Origin: Zopfochytrium polystomum | Lineage: Eukaryota > Chytridiomycota > Chytridiomycetes > Chytridiales > Chytridiaceae | Reading direction: 5' to 3' | DNA: 64,000 bases | NCBI GenBank assembly: GCA_025765615.1 | Contig: JAIVFJ010000153.1 | Span: 62,001-126,000, forward strand | Part shown: piece after piece, positions 1 to 11,800 of the stretch | Layout: each line of letters starts with the position of its first letter | Numbering within the stretch: the stretch's first letter is position 1 | The notes under the pieces: model-generated | What the model was told of the DNA's origin: nothing | What the model saw: only the letters and a program-made list of their open reading frames with translations | Databases searched by the model: none | Program-made: the position numbers and the translations under genes

Positions 1-1240
1 GCGAAGCGCGGGAGTGGTGGTGGTGTTGTAGACACAGGGCTAGTTGACAGTGCTGACTAAGGTGCAGGCAGTCATGCTTACAATGTTGCTGTTTTTTTTT
101 GTTTTTTTTTTTGAGAGCAGTGATTGCATGACGCATGGTGTAAACAGTCTACTCTGAGTGAGTGAGTGGAGATGTGTGTTTGTGGGTGGTCCTTCTCCCC
201 AACTTGGAGAGAAAGAGAAAAACTCTGTTATGAATTATTGATACATGATGATATACACACTGTAATAGTTGCTAGGCAAGTGTGACTGGCACAGGGTAAA
301 AACCTCTCCTATATTATCTGCTTGAGCAGAGGAGGAGGAAAACTGTTGACACTGGGTTTCCGTTGCACTTAATACTTGAAGTATTTGTCAACAGCACAAG
401 CCAGCACCCAAGTCTGCATTGGTGGTGGCTCGCTCTCCCATGGGCATTGTGAGAACGATAACTGACAGTCACAATAGGTTCGGGTCTGTCTTGTGCCTCT
501 TGCTGCTAACCAGTCAGTTCTGCCTAACACAGGGAGTCCTTCAGTTCATCAAAGTTTTTTCCGGTAGTTCCAGGAGCCAGGTGTTGGAGGACGACGAGTT
601 GGTTGGCAGGTTTGTTGGTAGATTCTGTGGCAGCAGCTGGTGGTTGACAAGTGTAAGAAAATTTAATGTGTGGGGATGTGGTCTGAAGACAGGCGGAGCA
701 AGTAAGAAGTCTGGTCCTTTGAGAGGAAGGACGCTGTCAGATGGTGAGGTTGCAAGTGGAGGTGGAGTGTTGTATCTCAGCCTCAGTGAGTGCATGGGCA
801 GCAGGGTCAGGTTGAACAGCAATTGTCAAGATACGTCGATCGGCGTGGGTGCCAAAAAACAAGGAAGGGGGAGGGCCACTCATGAAAGGAACAAGCATTC
901 TATTGTGGTACAATCTGACAATTGATCTGGATGAATTAGGGGCGACATTGGCGATCTGGTGAGCAAGGTGGCACCAAACAGGACGATTGTGATCTACAGT
1001 GGCAATCGCGATCTGGTGGCGGCAAGGCAGTCATAGTTGAGAAGATTTGTCTGGCAGAGAGCAGTCAGAAAGTAGAGGTTCAAGATCACGATCTGGAGAG
1101 GATGGCCGTGGCAGCAGTGCCGAAGGTGTGTGACGCAGCCGTTCTTTGGCGATCTGACAACGATCTGGCGACAGTGAAAGTGAAGGTGAGATAGCGCCCG
1201 AAAATTGCGGCGGAAAAAAAAAAGCATCTTTCCATCAGAT
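1..1240 (-). mobile_element. LINE relic (internally deleted) interrupted by a solo copia LTR
   Basis: Positions 1-118 match the ORF2 start and intergenic T-tract of the LINE at 28781-28921, and 530-900 match its ORF1 and 5' region at 30240-30640. The intervening 1.3 kb of ORF1 is missing, joined at the T-tract. Positions 900-1230 keep the GATCTG-rich repeats of the LINE 5' end (compare 30700-31130). The relic is not functional. Confidence 0.8.
139..529 (-). mobile_element. Solo LTR, copia family A
   Basis: On the minus strand this LTR runs from TGTTAGGCAGAACTG to CTGTTTACA, 391 bp with TG..CA ends. Flanking bases are CATGG on the left and CAGGG on the right, a 5-bp target duplication with one mismatch. 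The uninterrupted LINE sequence GACGCAGGGAGTCC at about 30232-30245 shows the pre-insertion state. Related copies lie at 4315-4589, 16725-17010, 17143-18339 and 38160-38409. Confidence 0.88.
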
Positions 1241-2985
1241 TAAAGAATAAAGTTGATTGTCTCCTTCAATATCCACCCTCTGATCATCTTTAGATGGGTG
1301 CACCCGATCCCATTCTTGGAAAATGGGATCTCCCACCACAATTTTCCCTGATATGAGGTGGTGGTAGTCAGATTCTCACGAGGCCAGACAGATGGCTCCT
1401 GCAGTAAAGTATTTGAAACAGGAGAACCAATGCTCATTTGTTTCACGACAGGCTGTGGAGCAGTTTTAAACACCTGCTTCGACAGTAGCGATGGGAATCG
1501 CCATTTCCAGTAAGAATGTAATCCAATTTTTTCTTAATTTATTGTGTCTGTTTGTGCCCATATGGACGGAGGAACAATTGTTAAAATCTTCAAAGCCCTG
1601 CAGCCTTTCGTCTCGCCAAGGCCAGTTCATGGGACCACCTTTTATTAGTTTATGATACTATCAGACATTCTGCACACAAAACAAATCAAGGGAGAAAATT
1701 CTACGCAGGTGAGCCTTCTGCACGATATTGGTCTGGGCTCCCCCCAATACCCTATGAGGTGAGGCGACCACTCCCCCATACAGAGCTTGCCCTCAACGCT
1801 ATCCCCTGCGTCTCGCCTGGGCACATCAGGAGAATTACTGTCTCCTGGTTGGTGCTCCTTACAGAATGGGCTCCCTGCTCAGGACTCCACCTCCTCTGAC
1901 ACAGGTTTGGGCCACACTAGCCTACAAGCTGGGACTTCAGTTGATTTACATAGCTGGTCTGCCACCCGAGTCTGGCGTTCCTCAGTCATGCTTATAGTGC
2001 TCCCAGTAAGGCCCACTATTAATTGCAGTAGCACAGAATCCAACCCATTGTGCTGTCACCGCCAACACCAGAGCTGTACACCATTATCCGATTCACTTTC
2101 ACTGCGTTTTACCTCTACATGATACTTTTATACCAATTACAGTTTAACTTTTTCCAATGGCTCAGTCCAGGTTCTCATTGCTGAGGATGAATGTTGACTA
2201 AATGGAGCAAATTTTGATGTTGTTGTCTTGGAGTGACTCTGCTGTGGGAATGGTTGATGCTTTGTCTGTGTTTGTTGAGGCTGCAGAAAACTGAAAGCTC
2301 TCCACTAATGTTCTGGCACTGCTGGGTCAACTGAAGAAATACTAATCAAAGACAAGGTGGTCAATTTTGTCTGTTGGTTTGGAAAAATAAAGATTAAGGT
2401 GGAGTTGGTAATGGTTAGTATAGTCTATGAGTTTAAATGGGGTTTCCTGAATACTTTAAGTGTTCTTGTGGTGAGATTCTGTGGAGAACTATTAGTGCAA
2501 GTTACAGCAAAAGACTTAGCCTGATGTTTGCTTCTGTGCTTCCAAGGAATTGGCAAATTTTTACAAGAGTCCAGCATCCAGGCAAAATTGTAAAGCCTCT
2601 GCTTCAGTACAAGTAATGTAGGGCCAGCATATAGAGAGCATTCAGGACTTTGAAGTGCTGGCCAGAATTATTGGCGCTTAAAACTGATGTTTACAGGTCT
2701 GGTCTTGAGTTATGAAATGAACTAAGAGTTGTCACAGCTGTTGTTGAGGCTCAAGCAAAAAGAGTTTGGAACTCCTGAAGATGGTTCGAATTGAGTGACG
2801 TGAGACACAAATCTTAGAGCTAATGAGTTTTGCTTGGCTTTTAATGACAAACTCATTCACAATCTGTTCCGAGAGAGTATTAAAGTTCCACAACTAGAAG
2901 AGATGAATGTTGATACTCCTGATTGGCCAATGGGCCATCTGCAATATTGTCTTCTTCCACCCAAAATGGTTGAGGCCAGCAGGAT
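1241..2985. other. No recognisable gene
   Basis: Only short open frames are present (for example minus 1240-1473 and plus 1787-2122), with no conserved motif that I recognise. Composition resembles the neighbouring transposon debris. I see no RNA gene. Confidence 0.5.
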
Positions 2986-4100
2986 CTAACAGTGAGTGCA
3001 AGTGCAATGAGATTGGCTGAGGTGTGGACTTTGGAGAGACTGGATAAGTAAGTTACTGTGGCTTGGGCATTGTAGGTGAGTGCTGGGCTCCAAAGTGGAG
3101 GAATCCTCTTTGACTACAGGCTGACTCCAGACTAAGCACACCGAGATGGTGTTTTCCAAGTCATCCAGTGATGGCCATCTTTCACTTATACTGACTGATA
3201 TCCTCCCCCCTAAGTGGAAGCTGGCAATTGATGCCGCAGTGACAAGAGGAGTTAGGTGTTGGTCACAATACTTAGCTTGTCTGGAGATCAAAATGAATGG
3301 AGCAACAAGTAAAGGTTACTTCAGCTGCAATAACACATAGGTGGAAAGTGAACATTCACTGGCAAGGGCTCTGTGATGTGGTGTATGCCCAACACAAGAG
3401 TGTGCATATATTCTACTAAGTTAATTTGTGTGATAGTAGTTAGTAAAGCAATGTTGAAAAACGGAATAAGAGGCTTAGTCTATTATGAGAATATCAAAGA
3501 TCCAGAACAATTGTTGAAGGTTGGTATGTTGGGGTGAATAGGTGGCAGGTTCAAGTGGTCATCCCAATCACTAGTGCGTTGTGTGTGAGAAATGCCTGCT
3601 GCGGTTTATGCAATGGTTGTTCCTGTGAAGTTGGAACTGAAGGCATTCGCTGATTGAGAGAATGGAATGATCCTCCAGCAATACCACCATATGGTTGCAG
3701 GATGTATTGCTGTTTGTCACAGATGGTGACAGTGGGTGTCTGTGTCTGGATAAATCTTGTAGTGCAGCAAGTGTGAGGTATTGAGGCAGGGATATGAGTC
3801 GTAGTCTGAGAAAAGTGTGTTTGAATGAAGGAAAGGTGAGGCAATTGAGATTGGTTGCAGGAGAACTTAGCCGTCTATCTCCTGAATCAGATGTCATTAT
3901 TCATCCTCTCAATCGCAGAAGGCAGAGAGAACATTGTGTCCATGAGGCCAATGCACAAGCTGGATGGCCAGTTTTTGGAAAGGGCGAACTTGGTGGAGAA
4001 GTTCTCCAACTGCTGATTTTGCAAAGATGTCAACTTGATGGTATGCTTCAGTGAAGCAGGCAATTTCGTCAGTTCCATTTTGATGCATTCAAAGTATCAA
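2986..4100 (-). pseudogene. Gag-like remnant of a copia element downstream of an LTR
   Basis: Minus-strand reading from about 4260 to 2990 gives broken open segments, including VPEVLANFGGWLKDIAAEPS, MELTKLPASLKHTIKLTSLQ and PQQAFLTHNALVIGMTT, separated by stops and frame changes. They begin about 100-240 bp inside a family A LTR in the same orientation, where gag belongs. No zinc knuckle or protease motif is visible, so the gag assignment rests mainly on position. Confidence 0.4.
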
Positions 4101-4314
4101 TGATGTCCTTCCAAGTCACTGATCTCAGAGATCGTTGTTTTTCTGGATGGTTCTGCTGCAATGTCCTTCAACCAGCCACCGAAATTCGCTAGTACCTCAG
4201 GAACTCTGAAGGACTTGGCAATGTACTTGGTTGTCTCAGTAGTTATGTTGTTTCCAAAGATCGATTGTGTGTGCCAAGTTTGAGTGAATTTTGTTGGGTT
4301 TTGAGTGTGTTGTG

Positions 4315-4589
4315 TGTAAACAGTCTACTCTGAGTGAGTGAGTGGAAGGAGTGAATGAAGTGGGGATCAGTGTTTGTGGGTGATCCTTCTCCCCAACTTG
4401 GAGAGAAAGGGGAAAACTCTGTTATGAATTATTGATATGTAATGATGATTTGCACGCTGGCCAGCTCCCAGGTCTGCATTGGCAGTGGCTTGCTCGCCCA
4501 TGGGCATCGTGAGAACGATAATTAACAGTCACAATAGGTTCAGGTCCATCTTGTGCCTCTTGCTACTAACCAGTCAGTTCCACCCAACA
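4315..4589 (-). mobile_element. Family A copia LTR, internally deleted
   Basis: Shares both ends with the LTR at 139-529 but lacks about 115 bp after position 4461, where the tail of one half joins CCAGCTCCCAGGTCTGC directly. Internal-type sequence follows on its minus-strand downstream side, so this was probably a 5' LTR rather than a solo copy. Confidence 0.75.
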
Positions 4590-5601
4590 TTGTCAACGTG
4601 GTGTTGCAGCAGATGAAAAATTGGTTTGTTAGCTTGGTGTGTGTCAGGTAGGGGGTGGTCATTGTCTCCAACTGAGGACAAAAAATCAAAAATTAATGGT
4701 TTGTGGGTTGGAGGTAATCTGATGACCCTGAGAGGAAACAGGGGTTGCTTATCACAAAGGAGGATGATTCTCAGTAATCAAGAGCTTTCCAATGGTAGTA
4801 AGGAGATTGCTGTACAACGTCTGTAGTGCCTGTGATTGGTCCGCGAAGTTGGAAGATTTGAAAAGGGTACAACCCCTTCTACTGATTGGATCTGGCTGCA
4901 ACCAAGGGGGTTGTGATTGGGATGGGTGACAGTTTTGTATGAAAGAATTTGCTATGTTGGCGGATTGATGGATTGTACTGCTGTGGTGTACACTACTGAA
5001 GGTGGTGGTGGGAGGGTGATCTTGGCTTCTGTCAGTCTTGTGTTTTGTCTTTATACAAAACTGTTTCAAGAACCATCACTTGCAAATGCTGCAAGTGACC
5101 CTTGCAAAGCAGTATCAGGTCAAAGCTCCTGCGCACTGCTTACACCAAAAGACCCAAAACTAACAGCACCTGGTACGATACATTTGGTGAAGCAATGGAA
5201 GCACTTGGGTGGATTCGAACCGATCATGATTGATGCATGTTTACGCGGGAGATAAGCCCACCTGAGGATCAGAGGCTATTAGTCATTCTCATGCGATGAT
5301 GTAATGTTTGGGAGATTGGCGATCAGATGTTCATGAGTTGCTGATGAAGTTTAAGGGCCGGAAGGATGACAACCCAGCCAGTTTTGTGAGGCTCCATCGC
5401 GATCGATTACCAGATGGGACTCAGCTGTCCCAGCCTGGCAAGTGAGATCTGGCGTGTGCAGCAGTTGGCCAGCCCCATGGATCGGAACTCAACACTGTGG
5501 GTGATGTCGATTCAGCCGGACCTCAACCCCCTTCAGATGGTGAATTCTACTGACATCTGGTAGGTCGATAAATTGGGTTGCAACCATGACAAGGCCAGAA
5601 T

Positions 5602-6193
5602 TTGTCTTTCTCTGTCAGTGTTCTTTTGCGATTTATGTCAGAACCTCAACGCCGCAACCTCATCATGACAGAATGGGTGGCACAGTGTGTTGCCACCACA
5701 GCAGAGTCCAGCATCTTTTACACCCAGGACTCTAACCTCAGACTCATTGGCTACTCAGACTCTGATTGGGGGTCTTACACAGACTCGCAACAGTCAACCA
5801 CAGGCTACAACTTTACACTCAGTGGGTCAGTCATCAGTTGGAAATCGAAGCTTCAACTGACCATCGCGACATCAACAATGGAGGCGGAGTACATGGCGTT
5901 GTACTTCGCAATGCAGGAAGCAATTTGGCTTTGTGGATTGCTCAGATGGTTTGGGCTCCCACAGCAGGGGCCAACAGTGATATATTGCAACAACAGAGGC
6001 GTGATTGCCATTGCGAAAAACCCTGAGGTACACGAGTGATCCAAGCACATTGAGATTAAGTACCACTTCATTCGCGAACAAGGAAGTGGAAGTACAACAC
6101 ATTGGCACCATGCGGATGGTGGCTGATCCACTCACAAAAGGAGTGAACAGGCCTTGGATGGCGGAATTCAAGAAACTTATCTGGATAGTTTAG
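5602..6193 (+). pseudogene. Copia pol 3' end (RNase H) relic
   Basis: Encodes the C-terminal RNase H domain of a Ty1/copia polyprotein: SNLRLIGYSDSDWGSYTDSQ, then TSTMEAEYMAL (catalytic Glu), CNNRGVIAIAKNPEVHE, a stop at 6037-6039, SKHIEIKYHFIREQ and, after a frameshift, MVADPLTKGVNRPWMAEFKK. One stop and one frameshift make it inactive. The expected polypurine tract and LTR start follow directly. Confidence 0.9.
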
Positions 6194-6260
6194 ACACTTG
6201 TTCTGCCTATGCTTGTCAAAGTTTTCTTTGTAACTTTGACCTCTTGTATTGGATGTTGTG

Positions 6261-6620
6261 CCAGGGGGAGTGTTGGAATTTGGGCAGACAGAATTTTAGG
6301 AGGATTTGTCTGCCACATGGCCAGGCTTCACGGGAAGAGTCCAATTACATACTAGAAAATATGCGCAATTTGTTATTACAGAAGGGAAGCTAAGGTGCCT
6401 CCACAGACTTACTCAAAAGGCATGCTCTCCAGCTCAAAGCTGGCAAAGACTTATCACCAGTGGGGATTTGAACCCTGGCGCTATTATGTCTGTCTGCGCC
6501 AGGGCCTCTTCATTGGACCACCCTGATGACCACTATGTCTTCAACCCAGTCACACTCAGTGCCCCTTCATTGTGACATAATACAAATCTGCCAGACATAA
6601 ACATTCTGGCTTGATAGTTG
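6261..6620 (+). mobile_element. Polypurine tract and LTR of a copia element
   Basis: CCAGGGGGAG at 6261-6270 is a typical plus-strand primer tract, immediately followed by TGTTGGAATTTGGGC, the start of an LTR. The LTR end is not defined; about 6620 is a guess from the start of gag-like sequence at about 6730. Confidence 0.6.
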
Positions 6621-6729
6621 GTTACACACTTCGCACTCACATTGCAACACGTGCCCCCATATACTCAGCAAATGACTTACTTACCAACAACCACTCACCA
6701 CTCTCCAAATTGAAACACACTGTAACTAG

Positions 6730-8146
6730 TGCCATGGAGAACGATGAAAGGAAAATGGTTAACCGTGATAAGATCGTTGTCAAGCACCATCGCAGTATCG
6801 GAGCTTCTCCGCGACAGCTACTACCTGACTCTTCACAAGTTCATCACGGTCGAGACGAGGGTTCAAGTTCCGATTAAACCAGGTCCTCCAATTGCCCTCG
6901 ACTTTGCCGACCCTGCCCCTCACAACGAGCGTCGGGATGCTATCCGCGTCTACAAGAACAAACGCAAGGAATGGGCTGACCTCGTTCAGCGCTTCGGCAC
7001 GCGCTACGATTCGACAACAACTCTTCACTCTAATTCCTCGACATATGTCTCGCGGCAGCACTTGTCAAGAGCAGCGACGGCCTTATTCCCTGGCTTAACA
7101 ACCTCTACGCGATAAACAACCAGCACGCCTCAGACAAGCAATCCTGTGGGACCTCGCAAGCAAGACTACCTCTTCGGCTCCCCCGAACAACTCCAAGTCT
7201 GTCGGCGAATAGTACTCTGCGGTCACCGAGCTTGTGGTCGACCACGATAAGTTTAATTCTTGCGTCGAGGCTGCCTGCACCGGCGCAATCAACCACAAAC
7301 TCTCAAGACTGGTTTGCATTCCGACACTCCAGAAGAAGACAAATCCCGGCTCGAAGGGGGCACTGACAACCCTGCGTTCCGACTGAAAGCCGGGAGAAGG
7401 AGGAACTTGCAACAAGCACTCCTTTTGGGTCAAGCACAAAAGATCCGAATGCTTCTCATACCCCATCAGCGAATCGGCAAAGCAAGCGAAAGGGAAGCGC
7501 AAAGCCAAGGACGACTCTGATACCTCGACTGCTAAAGTCGCCAAGACTGAGGCCGAGCAAGCTAAAATGGCTGTCGATATTCCTCCGCCGCCTCCTCCAG
7601 TCGAGGAAGCCAAGTCTGCTTTTATACGACCTCCGTCGGACTCAGGACTCCGCACTCTTGCAAAAGGAACCGGCTGAGCGAGCCTTGATGGTTCGCCACC
7701 CACTCACTCCGAACCTACACCCGACTTGGACAACTCGGACGGCTACACCCCCACCTACAAACCGCCTCACCGATGAGTTCATCAAGGAACATCAAGACTA
7801 CGCGCTAGCGGGCAATGAGTCAACCTCATCTCATGAGTCATTGCATGACTCAGCACCCCCAACGGGGCTCGATCAGCAGCAGGAGTACGCAAACCCCGCA
7901 CAAGCCCCAAGGTACCTAGACTCTGGTGCTTCGCTGTCTCCGCTGCGACACCACTTCATCAACCTGCGCCCAAGGACACAGGCCATTCAGTTAGCTCACG
8001 GCACAACGGTTTACGCTCGAGGGACGGGCGACTTTTACCCTGATCTTTGGCTGCTTAGTTGTGTTCTACGTCACGAAAGAGAAGGGTTATCTTATGAGAA
8101 GTATGACCCTATTAGGAAGAGGCATCAATTCTGGTTGTTTCTCTAA
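6730..8146 (+). pseudogene. Copia gag and aspartic protease relic
   Basis: After the LTR, broken frames give gag-like text (YYLTLHKFITVETRV; ALDFADPAPHNERRDAIRVY) and then, at about 7910-8030, PRYLDSGASLSPLRHHF with the copia aspartic protease motif DSGAS. The reading then fails into AT-rich sequence. Several frameshifts are needed between the parts. Confidence 0.65.
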
Positions 8147-8859
8147 TTTTTATAATTTTTTCGACTAAACAGACTTAATTTTTCGTCTTGTAACCAAGAA
8201 TTGCCACTTATTAGCGCAATTAGAATCATTATCTTTGTGATAATGAACGAGCTATTTGGCTCCTTGGTTACAAATGGGTCTATGTAGCCTTGGAACCCCT
8301 CTTGTTTATATGCGTACAAACCTCTGCAAGTTAAGAACAAAAATATTTCAGTGGTTGAACCACATCAAACCATACTACTTCGATTTAATCAAAGCGGTTA
8401 AAAAAAATTTCTTAACTTGCAGGAATATGTTTTTTTTCCTATGCATTCCAGCGCCTATATTTTTGCAAGTTAAGAAAAAAAATTAACTGAAGACAAATAC
8501 AAAAACAACAAAAAAAACGGTCTGGTCAAAGAGAAAAAACAAAAAAAAGAAAATGCGAAAAGAAAAAAAAAAAGAAATGCTGTCAAAAGGAACCAAGTCA
8601 GCACGATTGTCGCGAGCGCGGGTGAAGCCCAGATCACTCGCTGATCTGGAGCCTCACGATCCACAACCACCAGTCCAATCGCAACCAACTACTTGGCAAG
8701 CTTGGCCATCGAAGCGAGCAACAAGCCGATTGCAACCAACAGCCAGTCGATAGCTGCAACTGCAACACGCAAAGCGACCAACAGTGAATCAACTGCAACC
8801 TGCAACACACTGTTTAACCGTTTGTAATCCACGCTATTCTGCAATATGGAGTTGTTACA

Positions 8860-11800
8860 CCACCTCATTTGATCCCTCCCCCAGTCAACGCCGCCCCCCC
8901 ATCCAAATCTATCTCAAATTTGGTCAACGCCGCTGTACATTCAAATGCGAATTTGATCAAATTGGGAGGAGAAGGCGGTGTTTACTACAAGAGATTTGAC
9001 TCATTCCTTAAGTGGCTGCAACGAAAGATCCAACTTGTTGTGCAGTTTATTCGATGGCCCCATTTTACGACTCAGATGTGCCAAAATTTATTGTCGCCTA
9101 CATGAGATCGCAATGTGATCCAATCCATCATGAACGAGGCGATCACAATCACTGCAAATACAAAACAGCCAAGGGTTTTTATTCTGCCGCAAACCATTGG
9201 TTTTTGACAAAGGGCTGCGACAACAAATGGGTCGCTACTAGCCAGGGTTATAAGGTAAACAACTTCTTCTCATCAACTTCTTTTTGAAGCATGTAAATTC
9301 CTTTCAATTCACTGTGCCAACGTTTGAACACAATACTGCAAACCAGGGAAACCCATGCCATTCGACCATGGTCAAACAAAGACTTGCTGCTCTTAAGGCC
9401 TATGACAAGAAGGAGGGTTGAGCTATTAATCACACACGTGCATTCACATACAAAAACCTTCAGCAATTGACTGACCTATTCAAAAACTCAAAAGAAATTG
9501 ACAAAGACGTAAAGGTAGGTGGGTACTTATGAATGACCCCATTAAAAATGCTTCCAACATTAACAGTGTGAGACTACACTGAGGTCTCAGTGATAAAGTC
9601 TGGGATTTTATTCGCAAAAACAAGCGTACCTGTCATAAAACTGCAAGGATCGGGACCCCTATTATTGCTCCCAGTTCTTTAGTTTCCAAGGCGTTATCAA
9701 AGTGTATTTGCAGCTAACCCGTCTTTATTATTGGGTCTGCTTTTACTACTTTCGTCTTAACAGTTTCCGTTGCACCAGGGTTTTCTCAACATATTTTCTT
9801 TTTTGGTGACTAACAGAGACTGCCCGACTGCCTAGGGATGGGGTGCCTGACAGGCCGTACCCCAAGCCCGCCTAATTTATTATTTATTTTTGGCACTTGT
9901 ACATACATGCATAGGGTTGGGGGGACTTAGAGCATTTGTGGTGGATGCTCCAAGTCAGGGGGTTGACTTGTCAATTTTCTCTCTCTCTGTTTTTGGGCCA
10001 TTTCTCTTTTTCCTTTTTTCTTCAATCTGATTTCTGTCCATTGGCACCAATACAGAGTCCCTTCAAATCCATCTGGCTCGCAAGGTGAGGGTAGTGAGAG
10101 ATGGTACACACCCGGGTGTGTACATGGTCCCTTCGTGGGGCTCCTCTTAAGGGGCGGTGGGTGGGGAATGCAGCTGGCCCCACCAGCGACTGTGTGACAT
10201 TGCTGGCTCTGTGTTGGAGTGAGGATCCCTGGCGCTTGCCCGCCGCGACGACGGTGGTGGTGGTGGTGACGACGACGGCGTTGTTGTCCCCAACCTTCCC
10301 GTCCCCGCGAGGGTGTTGGTGGCTGCGCCCGGTGCAGCCCCCGACACCTGAGAGTTCGATCTACAAGCGCGTGCCTCGGTCCTATTGCTGTGAGGGTGCG
10401 ATGCGATAAAGCCCGTTGGTCGAGTGATTGTGCCGACGCAGCCTGGTGGGGTGCGTGTACGATTGCAGGTGTTTCCGCGTGCGAGTTCCCTGCTGGCGAC
10501 CTTCCGACCCCTACATAGTCGACTCCCTTCTCTCTCTCCCCCCCATCCGCAACAAGGGGCGCTAGGTTGCGCCCTGTCCGTCCCGTCGCCATTAACCGCT
10601 CCTGTTGTATTTGAGATTAGGTTTCTGAGATAAAAACCCCCATTTCCCTCTTCTCTCTCTTTATTCTGCGGTTGTGTTGCGCCCTCGGGAGTGCCCTTCC
10701 GTTTCCCCTCGCATCAGCCCGCAGCCACGCGAGTAATCAGTGCTCCAGCACCGATCCTTCAGAGGATTGTCCCTCTGAATGTTCATTCTTTGTGTTTGAG
10801 ACCCCTGTTAGACAGATCAGTAGGGATACTTCGTGGACTAGGCAAGTAGTAGGGTTGAAACACCCCCTAGACAACAGCCCAATAAAGTCAGTTTTAGCCT
10901 ATTATTTGCTTTCCCTCACTCTAGGGCCCAGATCCCAGGGTCAAAGGAGTGAGTATAGTCTCACAACAGGCTTATGTTCTCGGTGCTTGCACCATTCTCT
11001 TCTTTCTGATGTTACGAATTAATGAAGTTTTCTATCTGCAGTTGAAGAATATTATGGTGAGATCAAAAGAACTTTGGAAACCCTTATTTTCAACCAGGCC
11101 AGACCAGAGGATTCTGAATGGCAAGAACGGCTTAAATGACTAGGGGTCTCTGAAGTATTTTTCACACACATCAAATTTCGAAAGCCAACTCCAACAGACA
11201 GTGTTGGAAGATGAGGTGACTGATGACCCATGATATCCTGCACTTGCTGGGCACACAAATCTTCTGAACTGGCTGAAACTGTGTTCCAATTCTCCCCAAG
11301 TGAGGAAGCTGCAAATAATCCCAACTCCCTCATCTTCCCACGGTTCATACTTGAAAAACTATTGGTGAGGGCTCGGCCCATTGTGCAAGTTGAACTGGAA
11401 ATGGACTCAGACGCATTTGTTCATATATTTTACGACGTGCTAAAGTTAGTGGGAGTTGATGTTATTATCAAACATCGCACAGGCCACTGCTTCCATTGAG
11501 GTGGTGCGCAATTTCGATTCATTTACAGCGTTCCCCGATGGAATTTGACAGCATTACAATGGTGGGGTGATTGGGAAACTGTGGATGTTGTTATTCGTTA
11601 TGTCTTTGAGCTTGAGGTACACAGATAAACACTTGCTCAACATGTGGCAGTTAAAAGACCCCTTTAGGATGAGATTGAAGGCAGTTACAGCTATATGGTG
11701 TCAGAACAGTGTGCACGCTGTTCAGGTATCATCAGTGATGAAGCAGATAGGACTGTGAGCGCTGCTGCTGGTCATGATGCCAACAAAGTCTGTGATTTCC

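Noticed and set aside
5191..5280. Minus-strand GGTTCGAATCC as a tRNA gene
   Set aside because: A good B box, but the T stem pairs for only two bases and no acceptor stem or anticodon arm forms.
10101..10633. ORFs in the family B LTR as host genes
   Set aside because: The same frames recur in the copy at 63640-63970 with different breaks; they are part of the repeat and have biased composition.
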